From an uncultured Chitinophagaceae bacterium (GTDB lineage: Bacteria; Bacteroidota; Bacteroidia; Chitinophagales; Chitinophagaceae), in NCBI GenBank assembly GCA_937996595.1, contig CALKVC010000148.1:1-52230 (forward strand): a stretch of 52,230 nucleotides of DNA, in the 5' to 3' direction. The position numbers were made by a program, and so were the translations under genes. Of the stretch, positions 7,903 through 17,910 are shown in pieces (position 1 is the stretch's first letter; each line of letters opens with the position of its first letter). The notes beneath the pieces are model-generated. The model did no database searches. It saw only the letters and a program-made list of their open reading frames with translations, and was not told the DNA's origin.

Positions 7903-10068
7903 ATGCAAAAAATTGCAGACTTTATGATGAGTAAGAAATTTATCCCGGTTGCACTGGTACTGGTTGCTACCAGTTTTTTCCTGGCATTTAAATCGCAGGG
8001 GAAAAATGATTTTGAAGATAACCCGAAAAGCAGGTATGCCCGTATTTTGCGTAATGTGGGCGTATTGCTGGAAGAAGGCCATTTCAGCCCTAAAAAGATT
8101 GATGATGCCTTCAGCAGGGAAGTGCTTAAGAAATTCACCGATGACCTGGATGCTGAAAAGAATATTTTCCTGGCAAGCGATATAGAAAGTTTCAGGAAAT
8201 TTAAAGACAGGATAGACGATGAGATTCATGGCAGCGACCTGCAGTCTTTCTATGCCATCAACGAAGTTTACCTGAAAAGGCTAAGCGAAGTTTCGGGCTT
8301 GTACAAGGAAATTTTAGCCAGGCCCTTTGATTATACCAGGGATGAAAAAGTGCTGATGGATGCAGATAAACTGGATTTTCCAAAAACTGAAAATGAAAGG
8401 CTGGAAAACTGGAAGAAACGCCTGAAATTCCTGGCCCTGGGCAAATATGTTGACATGCAGGAAGAAAGGGAGAAGAACAAGGGTAAAGCAGATTATAAAG
8501 TGAAAGCCGATTCAACCCTGGAAAGAGAAGCCCGTGAATCAACAGCCAGGCAGATTGAGCGGTATTTTTCAACCAAGAAAAACAGGGAATCTGATGATGA
8601 GAATTTCAGCAAATTCGTAAATGCCATCACCGGAACCATGGATCCGCATACCAATTATATGCCCCCGATCGACTTACGTTCTTTCAACGAATCGATGAGC
8701 GGCCGGTTTTTCGGCATCGGCGCCCAACTGAAAGAAGATGACGGTAAAATAAAGATTGCCAGCCTGATCAGCGGCGGCCCGGCATGGAAAAGCGGTGAAC
8801 TGAAAGAAAACGATGAGATCATGAAAGTGGCACAGGGCAAACAGGAACCAGTTGACGTAACCGGCTATGCTGTTACTGATGCGGTAAAACTGATTCGTGG
8901 CGCTGAAAAAGGATCTGAAGTAAGCCTCACCATCAGGCGGATTGATGGCAGTATTAAAGTGATTACACTATTAAGGGACGATATCAAACTGGAAGATACG
9001 TATGCCAAATCAGCTATCATAAAAGGCGAAAACAGGATCGGGTACATTTACCTTCCCGAGTTTTATGCCGATTTTGAAAACCCCAACGGCGCCAGGTGTG
9101 CTGCAGATGTGGCCAAAGAAATTGATAAGCTAAAAAATGAAAAAGTTGACGGCATCATCCTCGACCTACGCGGTAACGGTGGTGGTTCATTATATGATGT
9201 TGTTCAGATGGCCGGCCTGTTTATAGAAGACGGGCCAATATGCCAGGTTAAAGGAAGGGATGAAAAAGCCAATGTATTACGCGACAGGGATAGATCAGTT
9301 CAATATGACGGGCCGCTGGCAGTTATGGTAGATGAAACGAGCGCCTCTGCATCCGAGATCTTTGCAGCAGCCATACAGGATTATAACCGGGGAATCGTAA
9401 TTGGCAGCACGTCCACTTATGGCAAAGGAACCGTACAGCGCAATATTCCGCTGAATCCTGAAAATGAAAATACTTTGCTGGCATCAAAAAAATCTGATGA
9501 TTTGGGTACAGTGAAACTTACCCTGCAGAAATTTTACCGCATCAACGGCGATGCCACCCAGTTAAAAGGCGTTACGCCTGATATCATCTTACCTGACAGG
9601 CTCGAACACCTTAAATTCAGGGAAAAAGACAATCCCAATGCACTGCAATGGGATGAGATTGCCAAAGCGGATTACAGAACCTGGACAAGCAATATAAGCA
9701 ACCCGGCCATTATCAGCTCTGCAAATGATGAAGTGAATAAAAGCACCACATTCGGAAAGATTAAGGCAAATGTGCAATGGCTTGAAAAAAATAATGAAAA
9801 GGAATATTCACTCAACATCAGCAAATACAGGGAAGAACAGAAAAAACTGAAAGACATTTACAAGGAAATTGATAACCTGTATAAACTGAGCAAACCTATG
9901 ACGATGGTAAACCTGCAGGCAGACAGTATCGCTGTAAGCAATGATACCGACAAGGCTGAAAAAAATAAACAATGGCTGAAAGTAAGAAGCGATGATATCT
10001 ATATTGATGCATCCGTAAAAGTGATCAATAAGATGATTACACAAAACAATACGGCAAAAACAAACTGA
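7903..10068 (+). CDS. prc: Carboxy-terminal processing peptidase (Prc/Tsp family, S41)
   Basis: This 721-aa periplasmic protease is anchored or exported by an N-terminal hydrophobic segment (FIPVALVLVATSFFLAF, residues 13-29). It has the Prc layout: an N-terminal helical domain (about 40-240), a PDZ domain (about 255-350, with GIGAQL and LISGGPAWKSGELKENDEI), the S41 core and a C-terminal extension. The Ser/Lys catalytic pair is intact: Ser482 in SASASEIF and Lys508 in TYGKGTVQ, with Asp493 between them, and LDLRGNGGGS shapes the oxyanion region. Prc enzymes degrade or trim periplasmic proteins from their C-termini. The gene is followed by its own terminator and is monocistronic. A second Prc-like gene lies at 32.4-34.5 kb. 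Confidence 0.94.
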   Translation: MQKIADFMMSKKFIPVALVLVATSFFLAFKSQGKNDFEDNPKSRYARILRNVGVLLEEGHFSPKKIDDAFSREVLKKFTDDLDAEKNIFLASDIESFRKFKDRIDDEIHGSDLQSFYAINEVYLKRLSEVSGLYKEILARPFDYTRDEKVLMDADKLDFPKTENERLENWKKRLKFLALGKYVDMQEEREKNKGKADYKVKADSTLEREARESTARQIERYFSTKKNRESDDENFSKFVNAITGTMDPHTNYMPPIDLRSFNESMSGRFFGIGAQLKEDDGKIKIASLISGGPAWKSGELKENDEIMKVAQGKQEPVDVTGYAVTDAVKLIRGAEKGSEVSLTIRRIDGSIKVITLLRDDIKLEDTYAKSAIIKGENRIGYIYLPEFYADFENPNGARCAADVAKEIDKLKNEKVDGIILDLRGNGGGSLYDVVQMAGLFIEDGPICQVKGRDEKANVLRDRDRSVQYDGPLAVMVDETSASASEIFAAAIQDYNRGIVIGSTSTYGKGTVQRNIPLNPENENTLLASKKSDDLGTVKLTLQKFYRINGDATQLKGVTPDIILPDRLEHLKFREKDNPNALQWDEIAKADYRTWTSNISNPAIISSANDEVNKSTTFGKIKANVQWLEKNNEKEYSLNISKYREEQKKLKDIYKEIDNLYKLSKPMTMVNLQADSIAVSNDTDKAEKNKQWLKVRSDDIYIDASVKVINKMITQNNTAKTN

Positions 10069-10087
10069 TCTAATTTCAATAAATGAA

Positions 10088-10118
10088 AGAGCGGCACATG
10101 ATATGTGCCGCTCTTTTT
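10088..10118 (+). terminator. Rho-independent terminator after prc
   Basis: The 12-bp arms agagcggcacat (10088-10099) and atgtgccgctct (10103-10114) are perfectly complementary across a 3-nt loop. A run of T follows at 10114-10118. The hairpin lies 19 bp past the prc stop codon. Confidence 0.92.
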
Positions 10119-10348
10119 CTTTAAAGTATCCTTACAATCGTTAAAGAAAAATATTACCATGCCGGGAAGCTAACAATAATATCATGCACATAATATCGGT
10201 AAACCTTTTTCATTCCTGCAATAAAATTTACAGCAAAACACCGTTCACATCAGGATAAACCTTAATTTGCCAACCGGTATTGGATTCCTGTTTCATCGTA
10301 CCGGGAATCATTAAAGGATTCATACAATTTTATATATAATTTATCTAC

Positions 10349-12961
10349 ATGAAGCAATTTAATTTCAAGCGCATTTTACCGCATTTGGTGGCTGTTGCCG
10401 TGTTTCTTATAGTTGCTATTATCTTTTGCAGGCCCGCCCTTGAACAAGGTGTTGTAATGAAGCAATCTGATATTGCGGGCTGGCAGGGAATGAGCCACCA
10501 GTCGTTTGAATACCAGGAAAAAAACGGCCGGTTCCCTTTATGGCTCACCAGCATGTTCAGCGGAATGCCTGCATACCAGGTGGCTTTGGAAGGGCCCTGG
10601 TCGCCGTTAAAACCAATAGACCAGCTTTTTCAGCTTTGGCTTCCCCAGCCAATGAATTTTTTCTTCCTTGCCTGTATATCTTTTTATTTCCTTTGTTTGA
10701 GCCTGCGCATAAAGCCATACGCAGCCATATTGGGAGCATTGGGTTTTGCCTATTGCAGCTTCTCTCCCATCATCATCACTGCCGGGCATAATACCCAAAT
10801 GCTCGCCTTAGGGTATGCACCTGCTGTTATAGGCGCTGCCATACTTATCTTTGATAAGAAGTATCTGACTGGTTTCATACTAACGGCAATGCTTACGGCC
10901 TTACAGATATTGCAGAACCACCAGCAGATCAGTTACTACCTGTTCCTTGTACTGGGCATCATGACCATTTCCTATTTCATTCATGCTATCCGCAACAAAC
11001 AGCTGCCACACTTCATTAAAAGCATCGGATTATTGATGGTTGCCGGTATACTAGGTGTAGCAGTAAATGCCATCACCTTACTGATTACTTATGACTATGC
11101 CAAGGAATCAAAACGCGGCGGACAGCTTGTTATGGACAATAACAGCAACAGGAAAGACAAAGTTGCCGATGGAAAAACAAAGGGATTAAGTAAGGATTAT
11201 GCTTTCCAGTGGAGCTATGGCAAGGCAGAAACCATGAGCCTGATGTTCCCGGGCGTTCAGGGCTATGGAAACCACCAGGCTGAAAGGGATGGCGAATATT
11301 ACCAGTTTCCGGTGCTGGACGAAAATGCAAACTCGGTAAAATACCTATCCGAAAAATTTGGAGCCGGTGAACAGGCGGTAAGTTATGCCAGTTCTAACCT
11401 GTATTGGGGAAAACAGCCTTTTACTAACGGTCCCGTATACCTGGGAGCCATTATCTGTTTCCTGTTCATAGTTGGTATGTTTTACCTCGACAATTCACAT
11501 AAATGGTGGATACTGGCGGCTTCCGCCTTAGGAATCATGCTGGCCCTGGGTCATAATTTCCCTTCCTTCAATTATTTCATGTTTGATTATTTCCCGTTAT
11601 ACAGTAAGTTCAGGGTACCTACTATGACACTGGTAATTCCCCAGTTATTATTCCCGGTAATAGCTGCGCTTGTTATAAATAACATGTCGGAATCTATCAA
11701 TGAAACATCCTGGAAGAAATTCAAAACCGGTTTATTGGCAACCGGAGCCGTATTCCTGCTTGCACTGGGTTTTTATGCCAGCAGCGATTTCAGCAATGAA
11801 AACAGGTTGCGTACAAATAAATTCAACGAATTGTATAATGCAAAAGATCCCGCCCTGCAGCAAAAACTATATGAAGCCGGTGAAGCCTATAAACCGGAAA
11901 GGGATAACCAGGTATATGAAGGAATGGTAACTAACCTGCAGGGTAACCCGGATGCCCAAAAAGTTGCCAGGGATTTTGTACAGGCCATCCAAAAAGACCG
12001 TAAATCAATATTGCTGGCTGATATCGGCCGTTCATTCCTGTTCGTACTCCTGGCGGCCATTTGCATCGTTCTGTACCTTAAGAAAAAACTGAACGCCAGC
12101 ATCATGACCATGGCTGTAACATTACTGATTGCCATAGACCTGCTTGGATTCGGCATGAAATACCTGAATGATAAGAGTTTTGACAGTAAGGATAAATACG
12201 AGGCCAGTGAATTCCCGATGACAGATGCAGACAGGACAATCCTTGCTGATAAGGACCCCAATTTCAGGGTATATAATCCTGCCAGCATGGAAGAATCAAA
12301 AACATCTTATTACCATAAATCCATTGGCGGATACCATCCAGCCAAACTGGGCATTTACGACGACCTGATTGCTTACCAGCTTAGTGGCTCTCCGAATGTG
12401 GGTGTTATCAATATGCTCAATGCAAAATATGTGATACAGCAGCAGGGCAATAATACGATGGCAGTTAAAAACCCCGGTGCATTGGGAAATGTATGGTTTG
12501 TAAAAGGCATCAGGTTTGTAAACGGGCCGGTAGAAGAAATGAAAGCGCTTACCGGCTTTGAACCAAAAGACACTGCTATTGCCGATGAGAAATACAGGCA
12601 GCTTGTTACCGGTTACCAGGCGCCGGACAGCAGCGCAACCATCAGCATGAAGACTTTTGACAATGATGCCATCACGTATGAATCAAACACGTCAGCCAGC
12701 CATATTGCTGTGTTCAGTGAGATATATTATAAAGACTGGAAGGCTTATATTGACGGCAAACCGGCTGATTTCTTTAAGGCCAATTATGTATTACGGGCTA
12801 TGCTGGTGCCGGCCGGTAAACACACTATAACATTCAAGTTTGAACCTGCAGCTTATTATCTTGGCAAAAATATCACCCTGGTATCAACCTGGTTGCTGAT
12901 GTTATTGCTGGCAGGGTTTATCGTGTACCAGGCCATACGAAAAAAAGAAGTGAAAGCATGA
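10349..12961 (+). CDS. YfhO family integral membrane protein
   Basis: This 870-aa polytopic membrane protein has an N-terminal membrane segment (HLVAVAVFLIVAIIFC). A long series of further hydrophobic segments runs to about residue 610, followed by a soluble region and a last membrane segment near the C-terminus (LVSTWLLMLLLAGFIVY). The early periplasmic loop with GRFPLWLTSMFSGMPAYQ and the C-terminal YYKDWKAYIDGK segment are typical of Bacteroidota YfhO proteins. The family is related to GT-C-type glycosyltransferases and takes part in glycosylation of lipoteichoic acid in Bacillus; its role in Gram-negative Bacteroidota is unknown. A cytosolic GT4 glycosyltransferase begins 41 bp downstream on the same strand, which suggests a joint role in envelope glycan assembly. 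Confidence 0.87.
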   Translation: MKQFNFKRILPHLVAVAVFLIVAIIFCRPALEQGVVMKQSDIAGWQGMSHQSFEYQEKNGRFPLWLTSMFSGMPAYQVALEGPWSPLKPIDQLFQLWLPQPMNFFFLACISFYFLCLSLRIKPYAAILGALGFAYCSFSPIIITAGHNTQMLALGYAPAVIGAAILIFDKKYLTGFILTAMLTALQILQNHQQISYYLFLVLGIMTISYFIHAIRNKQLPHFIKSIGLLMVAGILGVAVNAITLLITYDYAKESKRGGQLVMDNNSNRKDKVADGKTKGLSKDYAFQWSYGKAETMSLMFPGVQGYGNHQAERDGEYYQFPVLDENANSVKYLSEKFGAGEQAVSYASSNLYWGKQPFTNGPVYLGAIICFLFIVGMFYLDNSHKWWILAASALGIMLALGHNFPSFNYFMFDYFPLYSKFRVPTMTLVIPQLLFPVIAALVINNMSESINETSWKKFKTGLLATGAVFLLALGFYASSDFSNENRLRTNKFNELYNAKDPALQQKLYEAGEAYKPERDNQVYEGMVTNLQGNPDAQKVARDFVQAIQKDRKSILLADIGRSFLFVLLAAICIVLYLKKKLNASIMTMAVTLLIAIDLLGFGMKYLNDKSFDSKDKYEASEFPMTDADRTILADKDPNFRVYNPASMEESKTSYYHKSIGGYHPAKLGIYDDLIAYQLSGSPNVGVINMLNAKYVIQQQGNNTMAVKNPGALGNVWFVKGIRFVNGPVEEMKALTGFEPKDTAIADEKYRQLVTGYQAPDSSATISMKTFDNDAITYESNTSASHIAVFSEIYYKDWKAYIDGKPADFFKANYVLRAMLVPAGKHTITFKFEPAAYYLGKNITLVSTWLLMLLLAGFIVYQAIRKKEVKA

Positions 12962-13002
12962 TGCCTGTAAGCGAACTGACTGTTTAACCACTACTGATAC
13001 AT

Positions 13003-14130
13003 TTGGGTAAAACAATAAAAATAGCTGCGCTTGTGCCTTACCGTATATATCCTGCCAAAATGGGCGGACAAAAAGGTATTGCACTGTTTTATGAATACCT
13101 GTCGCAGCTATTACCTGTTACCATGGTTTCCACTACTGCCAATGCGGTGCCAAACGTTGCAGGCATTCAGTTCATACCTGCATTGGGGCAATCAAAGTCA
13201 AGGTATTTCAATCCGTTCCTTTTTTTCAGTATCAGGAAGATACTGAAAGATTCGGGTTCCTCTCATCTCATACTGGAACACCCCTATTATGGATGGCTTG
13301 GCTTTTTACTGAAAAAATTTTGTGGTATACAGCTTGTCATCCATTCTCATAATATAGAATCAATCAGGTTTAAAAGCACCGGCAAATGGTGGTGGCGCCT
13401 GCTGTGGCAGTATGAAAAGTACACACACCGGCAAGCGGATATCAATTTTTTCATCACAGATGAAGACAGGGAATTTGCCGTAAAGCATTTTGGGCTGCTG
13501 CCTGAAAAATGCCTTACCATCACATATGGTTTTGAAATGAGTGAAGCCCCTTCTGCATCCGAAAAAGCGGTTGCCAGGTTAAAATTGCAGCAACTGCACC
13601 TTATCGGGGCAAATGAAAAAATATTGCTTTTTAACGGCACGCTCGATTATAAACCAAACCTGGATGCTGTTGATGGCATTTTGAATAAAATGAACCCTCT
13701 CCTGCTTGCGCAGCCGGAACTGGCATATAAAATCATTATCTGCGGCAAAGGCCTGCCTGCTGAATACAATGAACTGGAGGCATTTAAAAACAAGAACATC
13801 ATATATGCCGGGTTTGTAGACGATATCAATATATATTTCAAAGGGGCCGACATATTCATTAACCCGGTTACAGATGGTGGCGGTATTAAAACCAAAGTGG
13901 TGGAAGCGCTTGGCAATGGGCTATCGGTAATAAGTATGCGCAGCGGGGCAACAGGCATACCGGTTTCAATAACCGGCGATAAAATGAAAATTACCGCAGA
14001 CGATGATTGGCAGGAATTTGCAGGGCAGGTGAAACAAATAAATGCATTATCTGAAATCCCTGTAAGTTTTTTTGAGCATTTCTACTGGCATAACATTGCA
14101 AAAAAAGCAGCCGGCATCATCAGTAAGTAA
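13003..14130 (+). CDS. Glycosyltransferase, GT4 type (GT-B fold)
   Basis: This is a 375-aa cytoplasmic sugar transferase. The first 100 residues form the acceptor-binding Rossmann half (IAALVPYRIYPAKMGGQKGI). The C-terminal half has the nucleotide-sugar signature seen in GT4 enzymes: KILLFNGTLDYKPNLDAV, then DIFINPVTDGGGIKTKVVEALGNG with the EX7E-like region. No ATG covers the conserved N-terminus. The start is taken as the TTG at 13003, and an in-frame TAA lies 18 bp upstream of it. It follows the YfhO gene by 41 bp and ends before a strong bidirectional terminator, so the two genes probably form one unit. The donor and acceptor sugars are not predictable. Confidence 0.85.
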   Translation: MGKTIKIAALVPYRIYPAKMGGQKGIALFYEYLSQLLPVTMVSTTANAVPNVAGIQFIPALGQSKSRYFNPFLFFSIRKILKDSGSSHLILEHPYYGWLGFLLKKFCGIQLVIHSHNIESIRFKSTGKWWWRLLWQYEKYTHRQADINFFITDEDREFAVKHFGLLPEKCLTITYGFEMSEAPSASEKAVARLKLQQLHLIGANEKILLFNGTLDYKPNLDAVDGILNKMNPLLLAQPELAYKIIICGKGLPAEYNELEAFKNKNIIYAGFVDDINIYFKGADIFINPVTDGGGIKTKVVEALGNGLSVISMRSGATGIPVSITGDKMKITADDDWQEFAGQVKQINALSEIPVSFFEHFYWHNIAKKAAGIISK

Positions 14131-14183
14131 ATAGAAAACAACCAGGCAAACATAACATTCCGCATAAACGATTATACATAAAT

Positions 14184-14220
14184 AAAAGGGTGCCATGTAT
14201 ACTACCATGGCACCCTTTTT
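14184..14220. terminator. Bidirectional terminator between converging genes
   Basis: The 14-bp arms aaaagggtgccatg (14184-14197) and catggcaccctttt (14206-14219) are perfectly complementary, with an 8-nt loop. The A-rich left flank and T-rich right flank allow termination in both directions. It serves the glycosyltransferase on + and the lipoprotein on -. Confidence 0.93.
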
Positions 14221-14232
14221 ATATTAAATCCC

Positions 14233-15168
14233 TTATTGATAAGTAATAACCAGCTTAGGATGTTTTGTAACATCCGGATGCCTGCTTGATGCGAATATCC
14301 TGATATTATATGCAACTTCATTCTGAAGCCGTAACTTAAATCCGTAATTATTGGTTGAAGCCATAACCCCAACCATGCTTGTAACATCAATATCTACGAG
14401 GTCAAAAAAAGTTAGACTGGTATGAGGTATAGATAACTGGCTCGCCGCATCAGTACCAGGTTGATTTGCCCAGGTTACTGTTGACGGGTCCCAGCTACTG
14501 GTAACACGCTCCAGGAAAAGGCTGTTTGCTGTACCAGAATTAGCATCAACCAAATTGCCATTCCTGGGTGTTGGGTTAGAGTAAAGCGTAAGTTTTGCTG
14601 AGAGTATTGTTGCACCGGCGGGAATAGTACTCATATCGAATTTAAAAATACCCCTTGTAATTAATGGTGACCCTCCGTTTGTCCATGCACCACCTGAAAA
14701 TTCAATGGCACCGGGATCAGTTCCGTTACCTCCGTTCATAAAAGCCAGGTGAACATCATTTGGATTATTAGCAGGTTGCAGGGTTAATGTTTGTACCGGT
14801 GATGAAGTAACAAATAAAGAAACGGTGTCAACGCCGGTTAAACCTGCTTCATCTATCACCATAAACTGAAACAAATAAGTACCGGAAACAACATTACTGA
14901 TTATTGTGCTGGATGCTGCCGGAGTTGCAATTATGGGCAGGTTTGGACCTGAAATGATGCTCCACAGATAACCGCTGATTATCCCATTGGTACTTGTGCC
15001 TGTTCCAGTTAATGTAATGGAAGATGATGGTAATTGTATTGTTTGCGAAGGTCCGGCATTGGCTATTGGCGGGCTTGATAATACATTATCAACAACATCT
15101 TTCTGGCAGGAAGAAAAAAGCAGGCAAATGACCAGGCTATTTATTAAGAATTTAAAAAAAGAACGCAT
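14233..15168 (-). CDS. Lipoprotein with PKD-like and DNRLRE-like domains
   Basis: This is a 311-aa surface or periplasmic lipoprotein. A signal peptide ends in the lipobox LFSSC (Cys about residue 21). A PKD/K319L-like immunoglobulin fold follows (about 35-120, with ANAGPSQTIQLP and YLWSIISGP). A beta-sandwich of the DNRLRE type then extends to the C-terminus (about 130-311, with RGIFKFDMSTIPAGATILSA and SSWDPSTVTW). DNRLRE domains occur in large secreted Bacteroidota proteins and probably bind carbohydrate or mediate adhesion, but the function here is inference. It lies 143 bp downstream of the polysaccharide operon on the same strand and may be transcribed separately. Confidence 0.8.
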   Translation of the reverse strand: MRSFFKFLINSLVICLLFSSCQKDVVDNVLSSPPIANAGPSQTIQLPSSSITLTGTGTSTNGIISGYLWSIISGPNLPIIATPAASSTIISNVVSGTYLFQFMVIDEAGLTGVDTVSLFVTSSPVQTLTLQPANNPNDVHLAFMNGGNGTDPGAIEFSGGAWTNGGSPLITRGIFKFDMSTIPAGATILSAKLTLYSNPTPRNGNLVDANSGTANSLFLERVTSSWDPSTVTWANQPGTDAASQLSIPHTSLTFFDLVDIDVTSMVGVMASTNNYGFKLRLQNEVAYNIRIFASSRHPDVTKHPKLVITYQ

Positions 15169-15311
15169 AAAACAGTTTTGTTTAAAGTGAAAAGTCTGGT
15201 GAAACTTGTTTGAGCGGATACAATGTACAGTAATTTATACTGTAAACCTTCATTTTTTTTTACATCAGGCAGCAAAACATCATTAATCAATAAGATGTAT
15301 GGCTATTTGGC

Positions 15312-16199
15312 TTAATAAACCGGCCTGCCAACCTTTTTCTTAATAAAATTAGCCAGCAACAGGTAATTTATCTGAAAAAAAACAACTGTTACGATAAGTT
15401 TTTTAATTAAGGGATTATATTTTTTATTGACGGTATTGTCATTAAAAATATGTGAAGCGATTACATAAGCAGAATATGTTTCAAAAAAAATGGCTTGCAG
15501 TTTGTTAAACCCAAATTTTTTTATCATTTTTTTCTTTGTACCTGAATTGCCATCGGCTGATCTGTGATAACTGCTTTCATTTGTATAAGTGAGTTTACCA
15601 AGCAAGGATAATTTTGCCATGAATGACCAGTCACATCCAATATGCAACCCGATCGGCTTTTCAGTAAACAGCCGGTTACGGAATATTCCATAAAAATTGC
15701 CATTCTTTCCAACTTTTGAAAAATACGAGAATATGCGGCTTATTGGCTTTTCCTGGTTCAGAGAAAACATATTTTCAGTAAACAGGAACTTTGTACCAGT
15801 ATAATATTTTGCCACACCGGAGCATAGCACATAATCGGGATGTTGTTCCAGGAAACGAACGCATGCCGAAATATAATTACTGTCAAAATAATCATCATCG
15901 CTCATCCACATAAACAAATCGGCTTTGGCCATATTGAATGTGAAATTGAAGTTCTCTTCCAGCCCTATGTTCACTTCCTGGCGGAAAGGGCGAATCCTGC
16001 TGTCTGCTGCCGCAAACTCACGGATCACTTCTTGAACCAACGGGTCGGTAGAGCAATTATCGGAAATGACTATATCAAGATTTGGATAATCCTGCAGCAG
16101 CAGGTGTTCAAGGGCTTTACGCAACCCGGCCGGCCTGTTATAAGTAGGCAAGCCGACAGATACCAAAGGCACGCTACCGGCTTGCTGATTTTTATTCAT
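15312..16199 (-). CDS. Glycosyltransferase family 2
   Basis: This 295-aa GT-A enzyme opens with the usual VSVGLPTYNRPAGLRKALE strand-loop-helix. It then has DIVISDNCSTDP (nucleotide binding) and an acidic FMWMSDDDYFDS motif that supplies the metal-binding DxD. The C-terminus contains a hydrophobic, basic segment that may sit on the inner membrane. It is the last gene of the minus-strand polysaccharide operon, with a 23-bp gap to the CmcI-like gene. It is clearly paralogous to the GT2 at 18.6-19.5 kb, with the same order of motifs. It probably adds one sugar of the repeat unit. Confidence 0.9.
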   Translation of the reverse strand: MNKNQQAGSVPLVSVGLPTYNRPAGLRKALEHLLLQDYPNLDIVISDNCSTDPLVQEVIREFAAADSRIRPFRQEVNIGLEENFNFTFNMAKADLFMWMSDDDYFDSNYISACVRFLEQHPDYVLCSGVAKYYTGTKFLFTENMFSLNQEKPISRIFSYFSKVGKNGNFYGIFRNRLFTEKPIGLHIGCDWSFMAKLSLLGKLTYTNESSYHRSADGNSGTKKKMIKKFGFNKLQAIFFETYSAYVIASHIFNDNTVNKKYNPLIKKLIVTVVFFQINYLLLANFIKKKVGRPVY

Positions 16200-16222
16200 T
16201 GTGATTAATTATGTAACCCCTA

Positions 16223-16960
16223 TTACCTGATCCTTTTCAAATACCCGCCACCCAATGCTTCGGTAATGAGTAACTTATCTGTGATGGCTTCATCCTTCAC
16301 AAAATCAGTCGTTGTTTTTAAAAAGGCTTCCATGGCTGTATACGGGTTATTGCCAACATCCCATGGGCGGTTGGTAACGTATCCTTTGGGGAAGAATTCA
16401 ACAAAAGTATCAGGCAATAAGATATATGAATCAACGCTTACCAATGGCGTATACATTTCCAGTTCACGCAATACATGGTCGTGTGAGTGGTTTGAATCAA
16501 GTACAACCATCACTTTTTTGAATCCTTTTGCATAATCTGCAATCTGTGCCACTATGTTCTCATCTATCGAAGACCCTTCCAGCATGGTGATGTTCTTCAT
16601 CATCGGGTGTTTTTCAATCTCATCCCTGTTGTGTTTACGGATGTCGATGTCAACAGCTATCACTTTCCCGTTATTACCCAGTAATTCCATCATGCTCGAT
16701 GAAAAGATGATTGACCCGCCATGGGCGATCCCGGTTTCAATGATCAGGTCGGGTTTTACTTCCCAAATCAGTTCCTGCATGATCTGTATATCCTGCGGGT
16801 ACTTGATGATCGGGCGGCCCATCCAGGTAAAATTGTACGTGTATTTATATTTATCGGAATGCAGCATCCAGTCTACTGATTTCTTTTTCAGTTCTGTATC
16901 CTGTTTCATCTGCTGCATGGCTTCCGCCCTTTCCTGTTTAAATTGTTCGATGGGGTTCAT
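16223..16960 (-). CDS. CmcI-like (cephalosporin hydroxylase / rhamnosyl O-methyltransferase) family protein
   Basis: This 245-aa SAM-dependent enzyme belongs to the CmcI family. The SAM-binding loop IETGIAHGGS (residues 74-83) is followed by VIAVDID (100-106) and the acidic/His segment VLDSNHSHDHV (153-163), which carries likely metal ligands. Named members act as cephalosporin 7-hydroxylase components or as rhamnose O-methyltransferases. In a polysaccharide operon, sugar O-methylation is the more likely role, but that is inference. The start lies 4 bp after the stop of the SDR gene, so translation is probably coupled. Confidence 0.82.
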   Translation of the reverse strand: MNPIEQFKQERAEAMQQMKQDTELKKKSVDWMLHSDKYKYTYNFTWMGRPIIKYPQDIQIMQELIWEVKPDLIIETGIAHGGSIIFSSSMMELLGNNGKVIAVDIDIRKHNRDEIEKHPMMKNITMLEGSSIDENIVAQIADYAKGFKKVMVVLDSNHSHDHVLRELEMYTPLVSVDSYILLPDTFVEFFPKGYVTNRPWDVGNNPYTAMEAFLKTTTDFVKDEAITDKLLITEALGGGYLKRIR

Positions 16961-16964
16961 GTTG

Positions 16965-17897
16965 TTAGGTTGATTTACAATAATTAAATATTTGTTCTAT
17001 GGCTGTTTCCAGGTTATAATCTTCATCTTCTGTAAAACCCAGCCGGTGCAGCTTATCCAGTTTCACATTAAAGAAATTGGTTTCTGCAGGCTGGTTGCCG
17101 GTTATATGCAGTGCTACCGGTTTGCCGTATTTCTTTTCAAACACTTCTTTTACTTTGATGGCCACTTCCTGCATGGTATAACCTTGCGAAGACGCGAAAT
17201 TATAACATTCGTAGCTTACCGGGAAATGTTCTAAAACGGCCTCTGCCGCCCGGCACAGGTTCTGCAGGTTTACAAAGTTGCGCATCTGCTTCCCCGACGA
17301 CTTGATGGTGATGGTTCCCGAATCGGCAGCCTCCCGGCAAAAACAGCCCGGTACCAGGTTCCAGCGGTTAAATGCATCGGTAATGATATTGCCATACACA
17401 TTGCTGGGCCTCACCGATACGCAGCGTACTTTACCCAGCCGGCTGTACATTTCTGCATACAATTCAGCATATAAATGATTGAGCCCGTAATCATTCTGGC
17501 AATGCAACTGGCTGCTTTCATCTATTTCCCCCAATAACTCGGTGCCATATACCTGGAAGGTGGAAAAGACCATACAGGCGGGAATATGGTTCCGCACGGC
17601 AAAATCCAATAAATTCTTTGTACCTACAGCCGACAGTTCAATTCCTTTTAACGTGTCTTTGGAAATGCTGTCATTGGCTGTTGCGGTATGGATGATGATA
17701 TCCGCGGTTATTTCCAGCTTTTCCATTTCTTCCTTATCCAATACATCCAATTCAATGATGCTGGCCCTGGTAAGCAGTTTGCGGGTAGAAGCATGGAACT
17801 GCCTGGAAGTGGCAATAACATCATGTCCTTTTGTGAGCAGATAATCTGCCAGGTATGACCCGATAAAACCATTTGCTCCTGTAATCAATATCTTCAT
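16965..17897 (-). CDS. NAD-dependent epimerase/dehydratase (extended SDR) with an altered YxxxK motif
   Basis: This is a 310-aa sugar-nucleotide-modifying SDR. The Rossmann motif TGANGFIGSYLADYL (residues 6-20) is intact, and VFSTFQVYG (110-118) supplies the Ser/Thr of the catalytic triad. The expected YxxxK reads YGLNH: Tyr137 is present, but His141 replaces the lysine that normally lowers the Tyr pKa. This may be a subfamily trait or may mean altered chemistry. It sits in the operon 13 bp after the TylF-like gene and 4 bp before the CmcI-like gene. It probably epimerises, reduces or dehydrates a nucleotide sugar, but the substrate is unknown. Confidence 0.82.
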   Translation of the reverse strand: MKILITGANGFIGSYLADYLLTKGHDVIATSRQFHASTRKLLTRASIIELDVLDKEEMEKLEITADIIIHTATANDSISKDTLKGIELSAVGTKNLLDFAVRNHIPACMVFSTFQVYGTELLGEIDESSQLHCQNDYGLNHLYAELYAEMYSRLGKVRCVSVRPSNVYGNIITDAFNRWNLVPGCFCREAADSGTITIKSSGKQMRNFVNLQNLCRAAEAVLEHFPVSYECYNFASSQGYTMQEVAIKVKEVFEKKYGKPVALHITGNQPAETNFFNVKLDKLHRLGFTEDEDYNLETAIEQIFNYCKST

Positions 17898-17910
17898 CTG
17901 GTAATAAGTT

